Numbered from the stretch's first letter, positions 24,378-34,707 are shown. The stretch is DNA of 64,000 nt from Eubacteriales bacterium (GCA_030536575.1 JAUNPS010000002.1:1-64000); one strand, 5' to 3'. The notes: generated by a model not told the origin, from the sequence alone. A program made the numbers and translations.

Positions 24378-26549
24378 ATGAATTCTGCTGCAAAATGGCT
24401 CAAACCAGCCAAAGACCTGGGCGACATCGCCCCCATTTTCCGCAAAGCGTTCCGCCTCGAAAAAGAAGTCTCCCAGGCAGCGCTTACCCTGACCGCCCTC
24501 GGCGTCTACGAAGCCTGCTTAAACGGCAGCCGCGTCGGCGAATTTATCCTGGCTCCCGGCTGGACTTCCTACCACCACCGGCTTCAGTACCAGACCTATG
24601 ACGTTACCAATCTTCTGAAAACCGAAAACTGTCTGACCGTTACGGTCGGCAAAGGCTGGTATCGCAGCCGCATGCCAGGCTGGACTCCGTCCGACTTCCA
24701 GAAAAAGCTCCAGGAAAATCCTGCCGGACTTCTGGCCTGCCTCGAACTCACTTACGCCGACGGCTCCACCCAGACGATCCTTTCCGACGAATCCTGGACG
24801 GTTTCCGAAAGCCCTGTGCGCTTCTCCGAAATCTACGACGGCGAAATCTATGACGCCTCCTTTGAACCGGACTTCAGCGGCGCCGTAGAATCCTTCGACG
24901 GCCCCAAAGACACCCTGATTCCCCAGGAAGGAGAAGAAATCCGGGAACATGAGCGCGTGTCAGCCGCCTCCATGTTCACCACCCCAAAAGGAGAACTTAT
25001 CATTGACTTTGGCCAGGAAGTAACCGGCTACGTAGAAACTACGCTGACCGCCTCCAAAGGCGACACCGTCCGTCTCTCCTTCGCCGAAGTCCTGGATAAA
25101 GAGGGCAATTTCTACACGGAAAACTACCGCAGCGCCAAAGCCCGGTACATCTATACCTGTAAAGACGGCGCGCAGACCTATAAGCCGAAGCTCACCTTCT
25201 ATGGCTTCCGCTACATCCGCGTAGACGAATTCCCCGGCGGAACCGCCAATGCAAAACCGGAATGCTTTACCGCCATTGCCGTCCATTCCGCCATGAAACG
25301 CACCGGCTTTTTAAGCTCCTCGAACCCGCTGTTAAACCGGCTGTTCGACAACATCCTCTGGGGTCAGAAAGGCAACTTCCTGGATGTTCCCACCGACTGC
25401 CCCCAGCGTGACGAACGCCTTGGCTGGACAGGCGACGCCCAGGTCTTCGTGCGCACCGCCTGCTTAAACTACGACACCGAGAAATTCTTTACGAAATGGC
25501 TCGCCGATATGAGCGCTGACCAATGGGAAAACGGCTATGTGGGCCACGTCATCCCGGATCTGCTCCAGGCTCCCAAGGCAAGCGCCGCATGGGGAGATGC
25601 CGCAACCATCTGCCCCTGGGAAGTCTACTTGGCCTACGGAAACCCGCAGATTCTGGAAAACCAGTTCACCTGCATGCGCAAATGGGTTGACTATATTACT
25701 TCCGAAACGGAAACCCCGTATCTGTGGACAGGCGGCACCCATTACGGCGACTGGCTGGGCCTGGACGCGCCCTCCGGCAGCTATAAAGGCTCTACCCGCG
25801 AGGAATTCATTGCATCCGCCTTCTATGCCCATTCCACTTCACTGGTGATCAAAGCCGGAAAAGTGCTCGGCAGAGATGTGTCCGCTTATGAAGCCCTTTA
25901 CGAAAAAATCGTCGAAACCTTCCGCGCCGCTTATCCGACGTACCATACCCAGACCGAATGCGTCCTGGCCGCCCATTTCCATCTGGCTTCGGATCCCCAG
26001 GCCGCCGCAGACCAGCTCGCAGCCATGGTAAAAGACTGCGGCGTCAAGCTGCAGACCGGCTTTGTCGGAACTCCCTACCTGCTCCACGTCCTCAGCGACT
26101 ACGGCTACGCAGACCTGGCCTACTCGCTCCTGCTGCGTGAGCAGTACCCCTCCTGGCTGTACCCGGTCACCAAAGGCGCAACGACCATCTGGGAACACTG
26201 GGACGGCATTATGGAAGACGGCGGTTTCTGGAGCGCTGACATGAACTCCTATAATCACTACGCCTACGGTTCCGTTGCCGACTGGGTATACGGCGTCGCT
26301 GCCGGAATCCAGACCGTGGAAGAAGCGCCCGGCTACGCCCGCGTAAAGATTGCCCCCATTCCCGACGCCCGCCTCGACTGGCTGAAAGCCGTCCTGGACA
26401 CCCGTCACGGCCAGATCCGTTCCGAATGGAAAAAGGAAGGCGCTTACTGGCGCTACGAAATCACGACGCCCGTCGCAGCAGCGATTGTCATCGACGGCGT
26501 GGAACATCCGGTAGAAAAAGGCTCTTATTTCTTCTACAGTAAAATCTAA
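24378..26549 (+). CDS. Alpha-L-rhamnosidase, GH78 family, cytoplasmic
   Basis: A 723-residue glycoside hydrolase that releases terminal alpha-L-rhamnose from plant glycosides or polysaccharides. An N-terminal beta-sandwich rhamnosidase domain starts within the first 50 residues (ALGVYEACLNG). A central segment follows, then the (alpha/alpha)6 catalytic barrel with the GH78 signature DCPQRDERLGWTGDAQVF around residue 340. A C-terminal Greek-key domain closes the protein. It has no signal peptide and lacks the extra N-terminal modules of larger GH78 enzymes, so it acts inside the cell on imported rhamnosides. A perfect AAAGGAGG precedes the ATG. Confidence 0.93.
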   Translation: MNSAAKWLKPAKDLGDIAPIFRKAFRLEKEVSQAALTLTALGVYEACLNGSRVGEFILAPGWTSYHHRLQYQTYDVTNLLKTENCLTVTVGKGWYRSRMPGWTPSDFQKKLQENPAGLLACLELTYADGSTQTILSDESWTVSESPVRFSEIYDGEIYDASFEPDFSGAVESFDGPKDTLIPQEGEEIREHERVSAASMFTTPKGELIIDFGQEVTGYVETTLTASKGDTVRLSFAEVLDKEGNFYTENYRSAKARYIYTCKDGAQTYKPKLTFYGFRYIRVDEFPGGTANAKPECFTAIAVHSAMKRTGFLSSSNPLLNRLFDNILWGQKGNFLDVPTDCPQRDERLGWTGDAQVFVRTACLNYDTEKFFTKWLADMSADQWENGYVGHVIPDLLQAPKASAAWGDAATICPWEVYLAYGNPQILENQFTCMRKWVDYITSETETPYLWTGGTHYGDWLGLDAPSGSYKGSTREEFIASAFYAHSTSLVIKAGKVLGRDVSAYEALYEKIVETFRAAYPTYHTQTECVLAAHFHLASDPQAAADQLAAMVKDCGVKLQTGFVGTPYLLHVLSDYGYADLAYSLLLREQYPSWLYPVTKGATTIWEHWDGIMEDGGFWSADMNSYNHYAYGSVADWVYGVAAGIQTVEEAPGYARVKIAPIPDARLDWLKAVLDTRHGQIRSEWKKEGAYWRYEITTPVAAAIVIDGVEHPVEKGSYFFYSKI

Positions 26550-26562
26550 CCGAAATTACAAA

Positions 26563-26593
26563 AACCGCGAAGCCATTTTACAGCTTCGCGGTT
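26563..26593. terminator. Bidirectional terminator between the rhamnosidase and MATE genes
   Basis: AACCGCGAAGC (26563-26573) pairs perfectly with GCTTCGCGGTT (26583-26593). The stop codon of the minus-strand MATE gene (26578-26580) lies in the loop. The minus-strand exit runs into TTTTTG; the plus-strand side is weaker. Confidence 0.8.
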
Positions 26594-27936
26594 CCTTTCT
26601 GCACCTTTTTCCGTACAAAATAAAAACAAATCACTTGTAAAATAATCGAAATGATCCAGGACGCCGGATAAGACACAAACAAAAAATTCAGCGAATGATA
26701 ATGGGGGAAAATTCCAAAAATCCACACAATCCGCGTCCCAACCGTCCCGATAATCGAAAGCACCATCGGCACCGCCGAGTGGCCCATCCCCCGCATTGCT
26801 CCCGGAAACAAATCCATCAGCCCGCACAGGAAGTATGTAACCGTCGTATAAGAAAGAATATCCATCCCATATTGAATGACCTCCGGATCCTTCGTATAAA
26901 TCTTCAGTATTTCCGGCCCAAGCAGATAAGCGCCGCATCCCAAGGTAAGCCCAATGCAGACCGTCAGAATGATGCAGTCAATCAGCACCTTGTCCATTCT
27001 CTTATATTTTCCCACGCCATAATTCTGGCTGGTAAAGCTCATGCACGCCTGGGAGACGGAATTGATCGAGGCATACAGGAAGCCGAGAATATTGTTGGCC
27101 GCCGTATAGCCTGCCATGGCGGAAGCCCCGAACAGGTTTACTGAAGATTGCAGGAGCACATTGGAAAAACTGATCACCGTACTCTGCAGCCCCGCAGGAA
27201 TTCCCACCTGGAAAATCTGCTTCAGATAATAGCCCTTCAGCATCATTTTGGAAAACCGGAACTGATAACTGCCCTCGGACCGGTACAGACAGCGGAGCAC
27301 CAGGATGCAGGAAACCATCTGCGAAACCACTGTCGCAATGGCCACGCCCGCCACGCCCATATCGAAAACAATGACCAGAATCATATTCAGCACCGCATTG
27401 AGCGTCCCTGCAATAATCAGGAAAAACAGCGGCCGCTTCGTATCCCCCACCGCGCGCAGAACCGCCGCGCCGTAATTATACGTCATAAAAAACGGCATAC
27501 CCATAAAATAAATCCGCATATAAAGCACAGACTGATCGATGACGTCCTCCGGCGTCCCCATAATTTCAAGCGCAAGCCTGGAAAAGAAAAACCCGACAAA
27601 CACCATCACAACTCCGCTGATCAGCGCAAACGTAATCGCGGTATGTACCGTCTCCGACACCTCTTTCGCCCTGTCAGAAGCGAAAAAACGGGCCGCCAGC
27701 ACATTGGTCCCCAACGAAATCCCGATAAAAAGGTTCGTAAACAGATTGATCAGCGCCGATGTGGAACCGACTGCCGCCAGCGCCTGGCTTCCGCTGAATC
27801 TTCCGACCACAATCAGATCCACCGCATTAAACATGAGCTGCAGAATCCCTGACAGCATCAGCGGCAATGCAAACGAAATCAGTTTATCCATGATCGACCC
27901 ATTGCACATGTCGATCTCATACTTACTGGTTTTCAA
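26578..27936 (-). CDS. MATE-family multidrug/metabolite efflux transporter (second of a pair)
   Basis: A 452-residue, 12-helix MATE transporter that exports cationic drugs or metabolites using an ion gradient. Family features include the early SFALPLMLSGILQLMFNAVD helix-1 region and the internal pseudo-repeat of two six-helix halves. Initiation is at TTG 27936, with GGAGGG 8 bases upstream; it overlaps the upstream MATE gene by 14 bp, so both are made from one message. Whether the pair forms a heteromer is unknown; MATE proteins normally act alone. Confidence 0.92.
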   Translation of the reverse strand: MKTSKYEIDMCNGSIMDKLISFALPLMLSGILQLMFNAVDLIVVGRFSGSQALAAVGSTSALINLFTNLFIGISLGTNVLAARFFASDRAKEVSETVHTAITFALISGVVMVFVGFFFSRLALEIMGTPEDVIDQSVLYMRIYFMGMPFFMTYNYGAAVLRAVGDTKRPLFFLIIAGTLNAVLNMILVIVFDMGVAGVAIATVVSQMVSCILVLRCLYRSEGSYQFRFSKMMLKGYYLKQIFQVGIPAGLQSTVISFSNVLLQSSVNLFGASAMAGYTAANNILGFLYASINSVSQACMSFTSQNYGVGKYKRMDKVLIDCIILTVCIGLTLGCGAYLLGPEILKIYTKDPEVIQYGMDILSYTTVTYFLCGLMDLFPGAMRGMGHSAVPMVLSIIGTVGTRIVWIFGIFPHYHSLNFLFVSYPASWIISIILQVICFYFVRKKVQKGTAKL

Positions 27937-29299
27937 GACTTTTTCCCTCCCGAATTAATTTTCTCACAACCACCAGCATGGTTCCAAAACTCGCCATTCC
28001 TCCCAAAAAGTTCGAAATCGGCTCCGCCACAAACACGCCCTTCACGCCAAGTCCGAGCCGCGGCAGCAGAAGCGTCAGCGGCACCACAATGATAATCTTC
28101 CGGAACAGCGAAAAGAACACCGCCTGCTTCGACTGCCCCATTCCCACAAATGTGGACTGGGCCGCGAACTGAAACGCCATCATAAAGAAGCCGAAGAAAT
28201 AAATGTGCATTGCCGGAACTCCCTGCGCGATCAGCTCCGGATCCGAATTAAACACCTTGATAAACGGCTCCGGGAATAAAAAGATCAGCAGCCACGCCAG
28301 CGTCGTGTAGACGACACAGGCCACGGTTGTAAACGCAATGCCCTGCTTCACTCTGCCGTATTCCTTCGCGCCGTAGTTATAGCCCAGCACCGGCTGAAAC
28401 GCGCCCGTCAGCCCCTGGATCGGCAGCATCACCACGTCCCGCACCGAATTCAGCACTGTCATGATCCCCACGTACAAGTCGCCGCCGTAATTTCCCAGCG
28501 TCGCATTGCAGGCAATCTGCACGGCCCCGTTCGTCGCCGACATGATGCATCCCGCCAGCCCCAGCCCGGTGATCTCCTTCACCAGCTTCGGCTCCGGCCG
28601 CAGATAACCTTTCTTAATCCGCAGCTCCGTCTTCGGCCCGGTCAGAAACCGCAGCACCCAGAGCGCAGAAAGAAGCTGAGACAGCACCGTCGCGGTCGCC
28701 GCCCCGGCCACGCCCATCCCGAATCCGAAAATAAAGATCGGGTCCAGCACAATGTTCACCACCGCGCCCAGCAGAATAGTCATCATCCCTGTCCGCGCGA
28801 AGCCCTGGGAATTGATAAATCCGTTCATCCCGGTTCCGAGCATCACAAAGGGCGTGCCGATCAGATAAATCTGTAGATATTGCTGTGCATAGGGGAAAGT
28901 TTCGTCGCTCGCACCGAACAGGTACAGGATCGGTTTCAGAAAAAGATAGCTGACCGCCATCAGAAAGACGCTCGTGATACAAAGCATGGTGAAGGTACTT
29001 CCAATGATCTTCTCCGCCCGGCCGCTCTCGTGCCGCCCTCTTGCAATGGAGCAGAGCGGAGCGCCTCCCATCCCGAACAGGTTCGTAAACGCCGCGATCA
29101 GCGTAATCACCGGAAAGGTCAGCCCCAGCCCGGTCAACGCCAGCGACGACGCCCCTGGCAGATGGCCGATGTAAATTCGGTCTACGATATTATACACCAC
29201 CTGGACGAGCTGGGCAACCGTCATCGGGACGGCCAGCGCCGCAATGTGCTTCCAGATTTTCCCCTTGGAAAAATCACCGGAATTCTGCGTTCCCTTCAT
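27923..29299 (-). CDS. MATE-family multidrug/metabolite efflux transporter (first of a pair)
   Basis: A 458-residue MATE transporter with 12 predicted helices. The PMTVAQLVQVVYNIVDRIYIG segment (helix 1) shows the family D-R-I-Y-I-G motif. ATG 29299 is chosen over an upstream GTG because GGAGGG lies 8 bases before it. It is only distantly similar to its downstream partner. The substrate is unknown; nearby genes concern sugar use and peptide or metal uptake and do not point to one. Confidence 0.92.
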   Translation of the reverse strand: MKGTQNSGDFSKGKIWKHIAALAVPMTVAQLVQVVYNIVDRIYIGHLPGASSLALTGLGLTFPVITLIAAFTNLFGMGGAPLCSIARGRHESGRAEKIIGSTFTMLCITSVFLMAVSYLFLKPILYLFGASDETFPYAQQYLQIYLIGTPFVMLGTGMNGFINSQGFARTGMMTILLGAVVNIVLDPIFIFGFGMGVAGAATATVLSQLLSALWVLRFLTGPKTELRIKKGYLRPEPKLVKEITGLGLAGCIMSATNGAVQIACNATLGNYGGDLYVGIMTVLNSVRDVVMLPIQGLTGAFQPVLGYNYGAKEYGRVKQGIAFTTVACVVYTTLAWLLIFLFPEPFIKVFNSDPELIAQGVPAMHIYFFGFFMMAFQFAAQSTFVGMGQSKQAVFFSLFRKIIIVVPLTLLLPRLGLGVKGVFVAEPISNFLGGMASFGTMLVVVRKLIREGKSLENQ

Positions 29300-29495
29300 G
29301 TTTACCACCCTCCGTCATAACGTTTCACTTCTTTTGTGTTCCGCGCAGCATTCTCACCGAATCTGTATTATACATGATTCGCGGCTCATCTGCAAGCCTT
29401 CCGGACGCAACTTCTTTCGCGCGCCATCGTGCGCCCCTGCGAAACGCCTGCTCACGAATGACTATTTCTGGAAAATATCCCCTTTCAAACAGCAA

Positions 29496-29517
29496 TGGAG
29501 GTCTTTCCAGACCTCCA
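29496..29517 (-). terminator. Hairpin downstream of the ABC operon's binding-protein gene
   Basis: TGGAGGTCT (29496-29504) pairs with AGACCTCCA (29509-29517) around a four-base loop. The T-run on the minus strand is broken, so termination is likely but not strong. Confidence 0.55.
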
Positions 29518-29576
29518 CGCAAATCCTCCAAAAGCAACAGGCTTCCTATAAGCTGGTTAGCTTTCCATTTTCGTCT

Positions 29577-31229
29577 TTACTTGGCCACCGCCGTATACCA
29601 AGTCGTCGGGTTAATCACACCCCAGGCCGGATAATTCGTCCATCCGGTAATCCGGTCTGTCCGGTAAGGATAAAAGGTTTCCATAATCGCAAGGGCAATT
29701 CCCGGGCAGTCCGAGGCATTCATTTCCTGAATCTTGCCGAATTCTTCCATATATTCCTCATAACTGCTGCTGTAAAGAATGCCGTTATACGCCGCCAGAT
29801 AATCCTCATCCGCATAGGTTCCAAAATGCTGCCCTGAAGTAATCGTCACATCCGCCAGGTAATTCGCGATTCCGCCCCAGGTCGCCATTCCGACCGTCGT
29901 CATACTGATATAGATTTCATACGTGCCTTCCATTCGAAGCTGCGTCGCATAATCCGAATTCGCAATCGTTTCCTCATCCACTGTCGTGCGGATTCCTACC
30001 TCCTCCAGGTTGATCTGAAGCATTTCCGCAATCCGCTTATACAAATCTGTCTGGTTCTGAAGCTGGATCTTTACATCCATCGGACTTCCGTCCGGCAATT
30101 CGCGGAACCCGTCTCCGTCCACGTCCACGTATCCTCCTTCATCCAGGTACTGCGCTGCCAGTTCCAGATCCCGGCTGTTCTTCTCCAGGCTGTCCACATA
30201 CCCCAGGCAGGAAGGAGAAACCGCTCCCTGGTTTGCCACCTCTCCATACCCTCCTGTCAGCGAATCGCAAAGCAGATCATAATCCAGCGCCGCACGGACT
30301 GCCTTGCGGAAATTCAGATCACTGGTGGGGTACTGATTAAATCCGAACATAATCTGATACGTCGCCGTATTCTGGCTCTCGCCGCGGTCAATATTTTCGT
30401 CCCCATCCACCAGCGGCAGCAATGTTGTGTCAAGCGATGCGGAATAGCCATACATCACGTCGATTTCATTATTCTGCATTGCCATGATCAGGGACGACTG
30501 GCTGTCATAAGAATGAAGCTCTACTTTGTCAACCGTAATTTCCCCTTTTGAATAATTCTCCACTGCTTCATAATAAGAAACCTGTGCATCGGCATCCTTC
30601 GAAACCAGGCGATAAGGTCCGCATCCAACCGCCGCGTCTTCTCCGTCATAAACCGCCGGATCTTCGACCTTTTCCCAGACATGTTTCGGAAGAACTCCAT
30701 ACATTAAATTTGTGGAGTTCACAAATGCAAAGGCATATCCCTCTTCAAAAGTGAGGCGCACGGTCTGTTCGTCTGCCGCTTCTACGTCGGAGATCCGCAG
30801 AAACCAGGGATAATTCTGTTTCTGATAATATGCAAAGGTAAACAGTACGTCCTCCATCGTCACCGGCTCCCCATCATGCCAGTATAAATCCGTTGCGTCA
30901 AAATGTGCCGTCAGTTGGGTATTGTCCTCGCTTACCTCCCAGGAATCGAAGAAGCAGCCCTCCGTCGAAATCTGACCATTTTCATCAAATGCCCAGAAAT
31001 TAAGGTTGACAAAGGAATTGTAAAGCATTCTGCCAAACGCGCTGCTTGTGTCCATCACCGAATAACTGGTCGCCTTATAGGTCGTGCCAATCCGCAGAAC
31101 ATCCACATGCTCCGCGCTCTCCTGTGTTTTCTCCTCTGCCAGGACACGGGTTCCCGGAACGGAAACCAAACTGCCTGCCACCATGACTGCGGCCAAAAAA
31201 GCCGCCGCCATTCTCTTTTTTCTTCTCAT
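29577..31229 (-). CDS. Peptide/metal-type ABC transporter substrate-binding protein (SBP family 5), no visible lipobox
   Basis: A 550-residue exported binding protein of the oligopeptide/nickel class (OppA/NikA). A basic signal peptide ends near residue 31 (RVLAEEK) with no cysteine, so lipidation is not predicted. The mature protein shows the family motifs DLYWHDGEPVTMEDVLFTF and the long two-lobe architecture. It is the last gene of a six-gene unit and overlaps the preceding ATPase by ATGA. Whether the cargo is peptide, metal chelate or another amine cannot be judged from sequence. Confidence 0.9.
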   Translation of the reverse strand: MRRKKRMAAAFLAAVMVAGSLVSVPGTRVLAEEKTQESAEHVDVLRIGTTYKATSYSVMDTSSAFGRMLYNSFVNLNFWAFDENGQISTEGCFFDSWEVSEDNTQLTAHFDATDLYWHDGEPVTMEDVLFTFAYYQKQNYPWFLRISDVEAADEQTVRLTFEEGYAFAFVNSTNLMYGVLPKHVWEKVEDPAVYDGEDAAVGCGPYRLVSKDADAQVSYYEAVENYSKGEITVDKVELHSYDSQSSLIMAMQNNEIDVMYGYSASLDTTLLPLVDGDENIDRGESQNTATYQIMFGFNQYPTSDLNFRKAVRAALDYDLLCDSLTGGYGEVANQGAVSPSCLGYVDSLEKNSRDLELAAQYLDEGGYVDVDGDGFRELPDGSPMDVKIQLQNQTDLYKRIAEMLQINLEEVGIRTTVDEETIANSDYATQLRMEGTYEIYISMTTVGMATWGGIANYLADVTITSGQHFGTYADEDYLAAYNGILYSSSYEEYMEEFGKIQEMNASDCPGIALAIMETFYPYRTDRITGWTNYPAWGVINPTTWYTAVAK

Positions 31230-31975
31230 CGTTTTTCCTCCTCGTATAAATTTAGCCTATTTATAACCGCCTTTGGCGATGGGCTTTCCGAATTTTCAAG
31301 TGTTTCTATTCTGCCCTTTCTTATCTCAAGCACACGGTCGCTGACAAAATGGCAAAGTTCCGTATCATGCGTAATGAAAAGATATACGATCTCCCGGCTG
31401 TCCCGGATATCCAGCAGCATCCGCATCAACTGTGCCTGTGAAATCTCATCCAGCATACTGGTAGGCTCATCCAGAACTAAAAACTCCGGCTCCAGCAGAA
31501 GAACTCTGGCAAGCGCGATCCGCTGCAGTTCTCCTCCGGACAATTGCGCCGGATAACGGTCAATGTGTTCCTCGTAAATTCCAAACTTTTCCAGCATTGT
31601 AAGCATTTCCATCCTGTCATATGGCAGATGATACAACGTGTACACCTCCCGCAGGCTGGCGCTGACCGTCATCCGCGGGTTAAAAGCCGATTCCGGATGC
31701 TGGAATAAGATCTGAATTTTCCGGCGCTTTTCTCCCCGAAAGGGAAATCCCGCCGCTTCATCCCGGAAAGAAACGGTTCCCTGTGACGGCCGCAGAAGCC
31801 CCGCCAGAATCCGCCCAAGCGTCGTCTTCCCGCTCCCGCTTTCTCCCAGAAGTCCTACAATTTCACCGCTGTCTACGGATAAATGGACATTTTCGAGTAC
31901 CGGCTGACTCTGCCGTTTCATTCCCGGCGTCCGGTTTTCATAAGCATAGGAAATCCCCTCAGCCCGAATCAGCAT
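31226..31975 (-). CDS. ABC transporter ATP-binding protein, OppF/NikE type
   Basis: A 249-residue ATPase. Walker A is GESGSGKTT, the signature is LSGGELQRIALAR, and Walker B is FLVLDEPTSMLDE. It is shorter than OppF and closer in length to NikE because it lacks the C-terminal oligopeptide-transporter extension. It pairs with the adjacent OppD-type ATPase (17-bp overlap) to form the heterodimeric motor of the importer. Confidence 0.92.
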   Translation of the reverse strand: MLIRAEGISYAYENRTPGMKRQSQPVLENVHLSVDSGEIVGLLGESGSGKTTLGRILAGLLRPSQGTVSFRDEAAGFPFRGEKRRKIQILFQHPESAFNPRMTVSASLREVYTLYHLPYDRMEMLTMLEKFGIYEEHIDRYPAQLSGGELQRIALARVLLLEPEFLVLDEPTSMLDEISQAQLMRMLLDIRDSREIVYLFITHDTELCHFVSDRVLEIRKGRIETLENSESPSPKAVINRLNLYEEEKR

Positions 31976-32885
31976 AACGGTGACACCTCACTTTCCGCTT
32001 TCCAACTGTGATCATCGGCGGCGCGGTCCTTCGGCATTGCTCTGTACAGCCGGGGCACCGGGCTGCGAAGCGGCAGCCTCCCACCTGATCTTTTCCATGG
32101 GGCGGTGCAAAACCGGCCGTCACCTTCATTCCATTCTCCGGAAGCGCCGCCAGCAGCATCTGAGAATAAGGGTGGAGCGGATTTCTGAAAAATTCTTCTT
32201 TTGTACAATATTCCACCTGCTCCGCCGCATACATCACGCTGATATAATCTGCAATCTCTCTCGAAAACCGCAGGTCGTGGCTGATGCACAGAAGCGTCTT
32301 TCCCTCCAGCCGCAGCAGCATATCCTGCACCCGCTCGATTCTTTCTTTGTCCAGTCCTTTTGTTGGCTCATCGGCCAGCAGCACCTCCGCGCCCGCAGCC
32401 GCTCCCATCGCGATCAGCACTCTCTGACGCATTCCGCCTGAGAGCATATGGGGATACGCGCTCGCCAACCTTTCCTCATTTCCAAGCTGTAAGCGGCGCA
32501 TCCAATCTACTGCCATACGAATCGCCTCTTCTCTTTTTTTCTTTCGCACTTCCATAATCGGTTCTGCCACCTGGAACCCCACAGTCAAAACCGGATTCAG
32601 GCTGTTCGCGCTTCCCTGCGGAATATAGGCCAGCCTTGCACCCCGTATTTTTTTCATTTCTTTTTCAGTCAGGTTCAGCAGTTCCAGCCCGTCCAGCCGA
32701 ATGCTTCCGCTCACCGCCGCGTCTGGCGGCAGAACCTGTAAGATTGCGGAAAGCATCATGCTTTTTCCGCTTCCGGATTCCCCGATTACTATGGTCCGCT
32801 TCCCGTCCGGCACAGAAAGGTTCAGATAATCGACTACCGGTTTTCCCTTTGTAAATGCAATTGTCAAATTTTCAATCTCAATCAT
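31959..32885 (-). CDS. ABC transporter ATP-binding protein, OppD/DppD type
   Basis: A 308-residue ATPase with Walker A GESGSGKSM, signature LSGGMRQRVLIAMG and Walker B VLLADEPTKGLD. After the ATPase core it carries the oligopeptide/dipeptide C-terminal extension, with four cysteines between about residues 271 and 288 in the CRFAARCPGCTEQC segment. In DppD-type proteins such cysteines bind an iron-sulfur cluster. The start overlaps the permease stop by ATGA. Confidence 0.92.
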   Translation of the reverse strand: MIEIENLTIAFTKGKPVVDYLNLSVPDGKRTIVIGESGSGKSMMLSAILQVLPPDAAVSGSIRLDGLELLNLTEKEMKKIRGARLAYIPQGSANSLNPVLTVGFQVAEPIMEVRKKKREEAIRMAVDWMRRLQLGNEERLASAYPHMLSGGMRQRVLIAMGAAAGAEVLLADEPTKGLDKERIERVQDMLLRLEGKTLLCISHDLRFSREIADYISVMYAAEQVEYCTKEEFFRNPLHPYSQMLLAALPENGMKVTAGFAPPHGKDQVGGCRFAARCPGCTEQCRRTAPPMITVGKRKVRCHRYADSG

Positions 32886-33721
32886 CCGTCCACCTGATAC
32901 TCCTTTCTCTGCTGTACATTTTCAGAACCCAAACCGTAATACCCGATCAGCATAAATGCAAAAATACAAAGGCTGATACAGAGAATCGGCGGCACATACC
33001 ACCAGTAATACCCCGCCACCACCCCATTTTTGCGAAACGCATAGAACAGGATCGCGCCCCAGCTTTTCTGGTTATAAGCGCCCAGCCCCAGAAAGCTTAA
33101 AGAAGCCTCTGTCAGCATGGAAGAAGAAACGGCCAGGGTCGCACGCATCAGCACAATATCCTGGATATTCGGCAAAATATGATGAAACAGAATCACTCTC
33201 TTTTTCTGTCCAAGCGCTTCCTCCACCTGCACGAAGGGCTGCTGCCTGATCTCGATCACCTTTGCCCGTACAATCCGCGCAGTAGTCGTCCACGCCGTCA
33301 GACAGATAGCAACTACAATATTCCACATACTCGGTTCAAGAAACGTAACCAGCACAATGGTAAACGGAAGCTGTGGAATTGCCATAAATACAGAAGTCAC
33401 CGCACTGAGCGCCCTGTCTGCTTTTCCACCGTAGTATCCTGCAACAAGCCCAAATCCGGTTCCGATGCAGATGATAAAAAAGGCCGACATCACACCAGTC
33501 AGCAGCGTAACTCTTGTTCCCAGAATCAATTCGCTGAAAATATCCTGTCCGATATCATTTGTTCCCAGCCAATGTTCTGCCGATGGCTTTCCATACGGCG
33601 CCGACAGTTCATTCATCTGGTAAGGCATAAGCTGCTCCGCAAACAAGGCAATCACCAGAAAAAATATCAAAATTACCGCCCCTATGAAAATGGGGATCCA
33701 TTTCCGTCTGTTCTTCATCAT
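32882..33721 (-). CDS. ABC transporter permease, OppC/NikC type
   Basis: A 279-residue inner membrane permease with about six helices. The family-specific N-terminal OppC feature (AEQLMPYQMNELSAPYGKPS followed by HWLGTNDIGQD) is present. The EAA loop for ATPase contact is EEALGQKKRVILFHHILPN. ATG 33721 overlaps the stop codon of the preceding permease. Longer upstream starts would overlap that gene by more than 40 bp and have no better site. Confidence 0.92.
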   Translation of the reverse strand: MMKNRRKWIPIFIGAVILIFFLVIALFAEQLMPYQMNELSAPYGKPSAEHWLGTNDIGQDIFSELILGTRVTLLTGVMSAFFIICIGTGFGLVAGYYGGKADRALSAVTSVFMAIPQLPFTIVLVTFLEPSMWNIVVAICLTAWTTTARIVRAKVIEIRQQPFVQVEEALGQKKRVILFHHILPNIQDIVLMRATLAVSSSMLTEASLSFLGLGAYNQKSWGAILFYAFRKNGVVAGYYWWYVPPILCISLCIFAFMLIGYYGLGSENVQQRKEYQVDG

Positions 33722-34707
33722 TCCATTCCATCCCTTATACGCGGATCTAAGAGCATGCAAAGGATATCCGATAGAAAATTAAAGAAAATCACACAGATGG
33801 CAATGATTAGAAAACACATCTGAATTGTCGGATAATCCCTGCCAATCACACCGTCATAGATCAGCGTTCCCATCCCTTTCCACGAAAACACCACTTCAAT
33901 CAGCATCGAACCGGAAAGAATATGTCCGAACTGAACGCACAGCGCAGTCACATAAGGCACGAAAACATTCCGAAGCAAATGCCGGAACAAGACTTTCCTG
34001 GACGGCAGCCCTTTTGTCACCGCCACCGTCAGATATTCTTCGTCCCGGATCTGCGAAACGAAGCTCTTCATCAGCAAAAAATTCGAAGATGTACGAAAAA
34101 GAGTCAGGACACTTACCGGAAGTACCATGTGGTAAAGGATGCTGCCGATCCGTTCCACGCCGGAAACGCCTCCCGATACCATTCCTCCAATCGGAAACCA
34201 GTGTAAGCGGTAAGCAAACAGAATCAAAGCAAGCAGTGCCAGGCAATTTGACGGAATTGTTTCCAATAGCAATGCCAGAAAAGTCAATACCGCATCCAGC
34301 TTCCCGCCCTTTTTGTAGCCAGCCGCTACACCGAGCGCCCCTCCAATAAGCGCGGAAAGGGAAATGGCCGTAAGAGAAAGGATCAGCGTCCACTTCATCC
34401 GGAACAGCACCGTACTGACCACATCTGTTCCATCCAGATAAGAATGGCCGAACTGCAAGGTAATTACATGATAGAGATAACGTAAATACTGTAAAAAAAG
34501 GGAACCGTCAAGAGCATACTGCGCCTTCACCTCTTCCAGCTTTTCCGGAAACTGGATACTGAGCGTATAATATTCGTCCTCTCCCAATATATGGATCAGC
34601 GGATCACCCGGCATGAAATGGATAAGCAGAAAATTGATCGTAATAATTACAAGAATTAGTCCGACTGCCCGAAGCAGGTAGCGCAGTATCTGTTTCCCTT
34701 TTGTCAT
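33718..34707 (-). CDS. ABC transporter permease, OppB/NikB type
   Basis: A 329-residue permease with the OppB N-terminal helix ending in NFLLIHFMPGDPL, about six membrane segments and an EAA loop (TVAVTKGLPSRKVLFRHLLRN). The ATG at 34707 shares ATGA with the methyltransferase stop and has AAGGG upstream; an alternative ATG is two codons earlier. It forms the translocation pore with the OppC-type subunit. Confidence 0.92.
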   Translation of the reverse strand: MTKGKQILRYLLRAVGLILVIITINFLLIHFMPGDPLIHILGEDEYYTLSIQFPEKLEEVKAQYALDGSLFLQYLRYLYHVITLQFGHSYLDGTDVVSTVLFRMKWTLILSLTAISLSALIGGALGVAAGYKKGGKLDAVLTFLALLLETIPSNCLALLALILFAYRLHWFPIGGMVSGGVSGVERIGSILYHMVLPVSVLTLFRTSSNFLLMKSFVSQIRDEEYLTVAVTKGLPSRKVLFRHLLRNVFVPYVTALCVQFGHILSGSMLIEVVFSWKGMGTLIYDGVIGRDYPTIQMCFLIIAICVIFFNFLSDILCMLLDPRIRDGME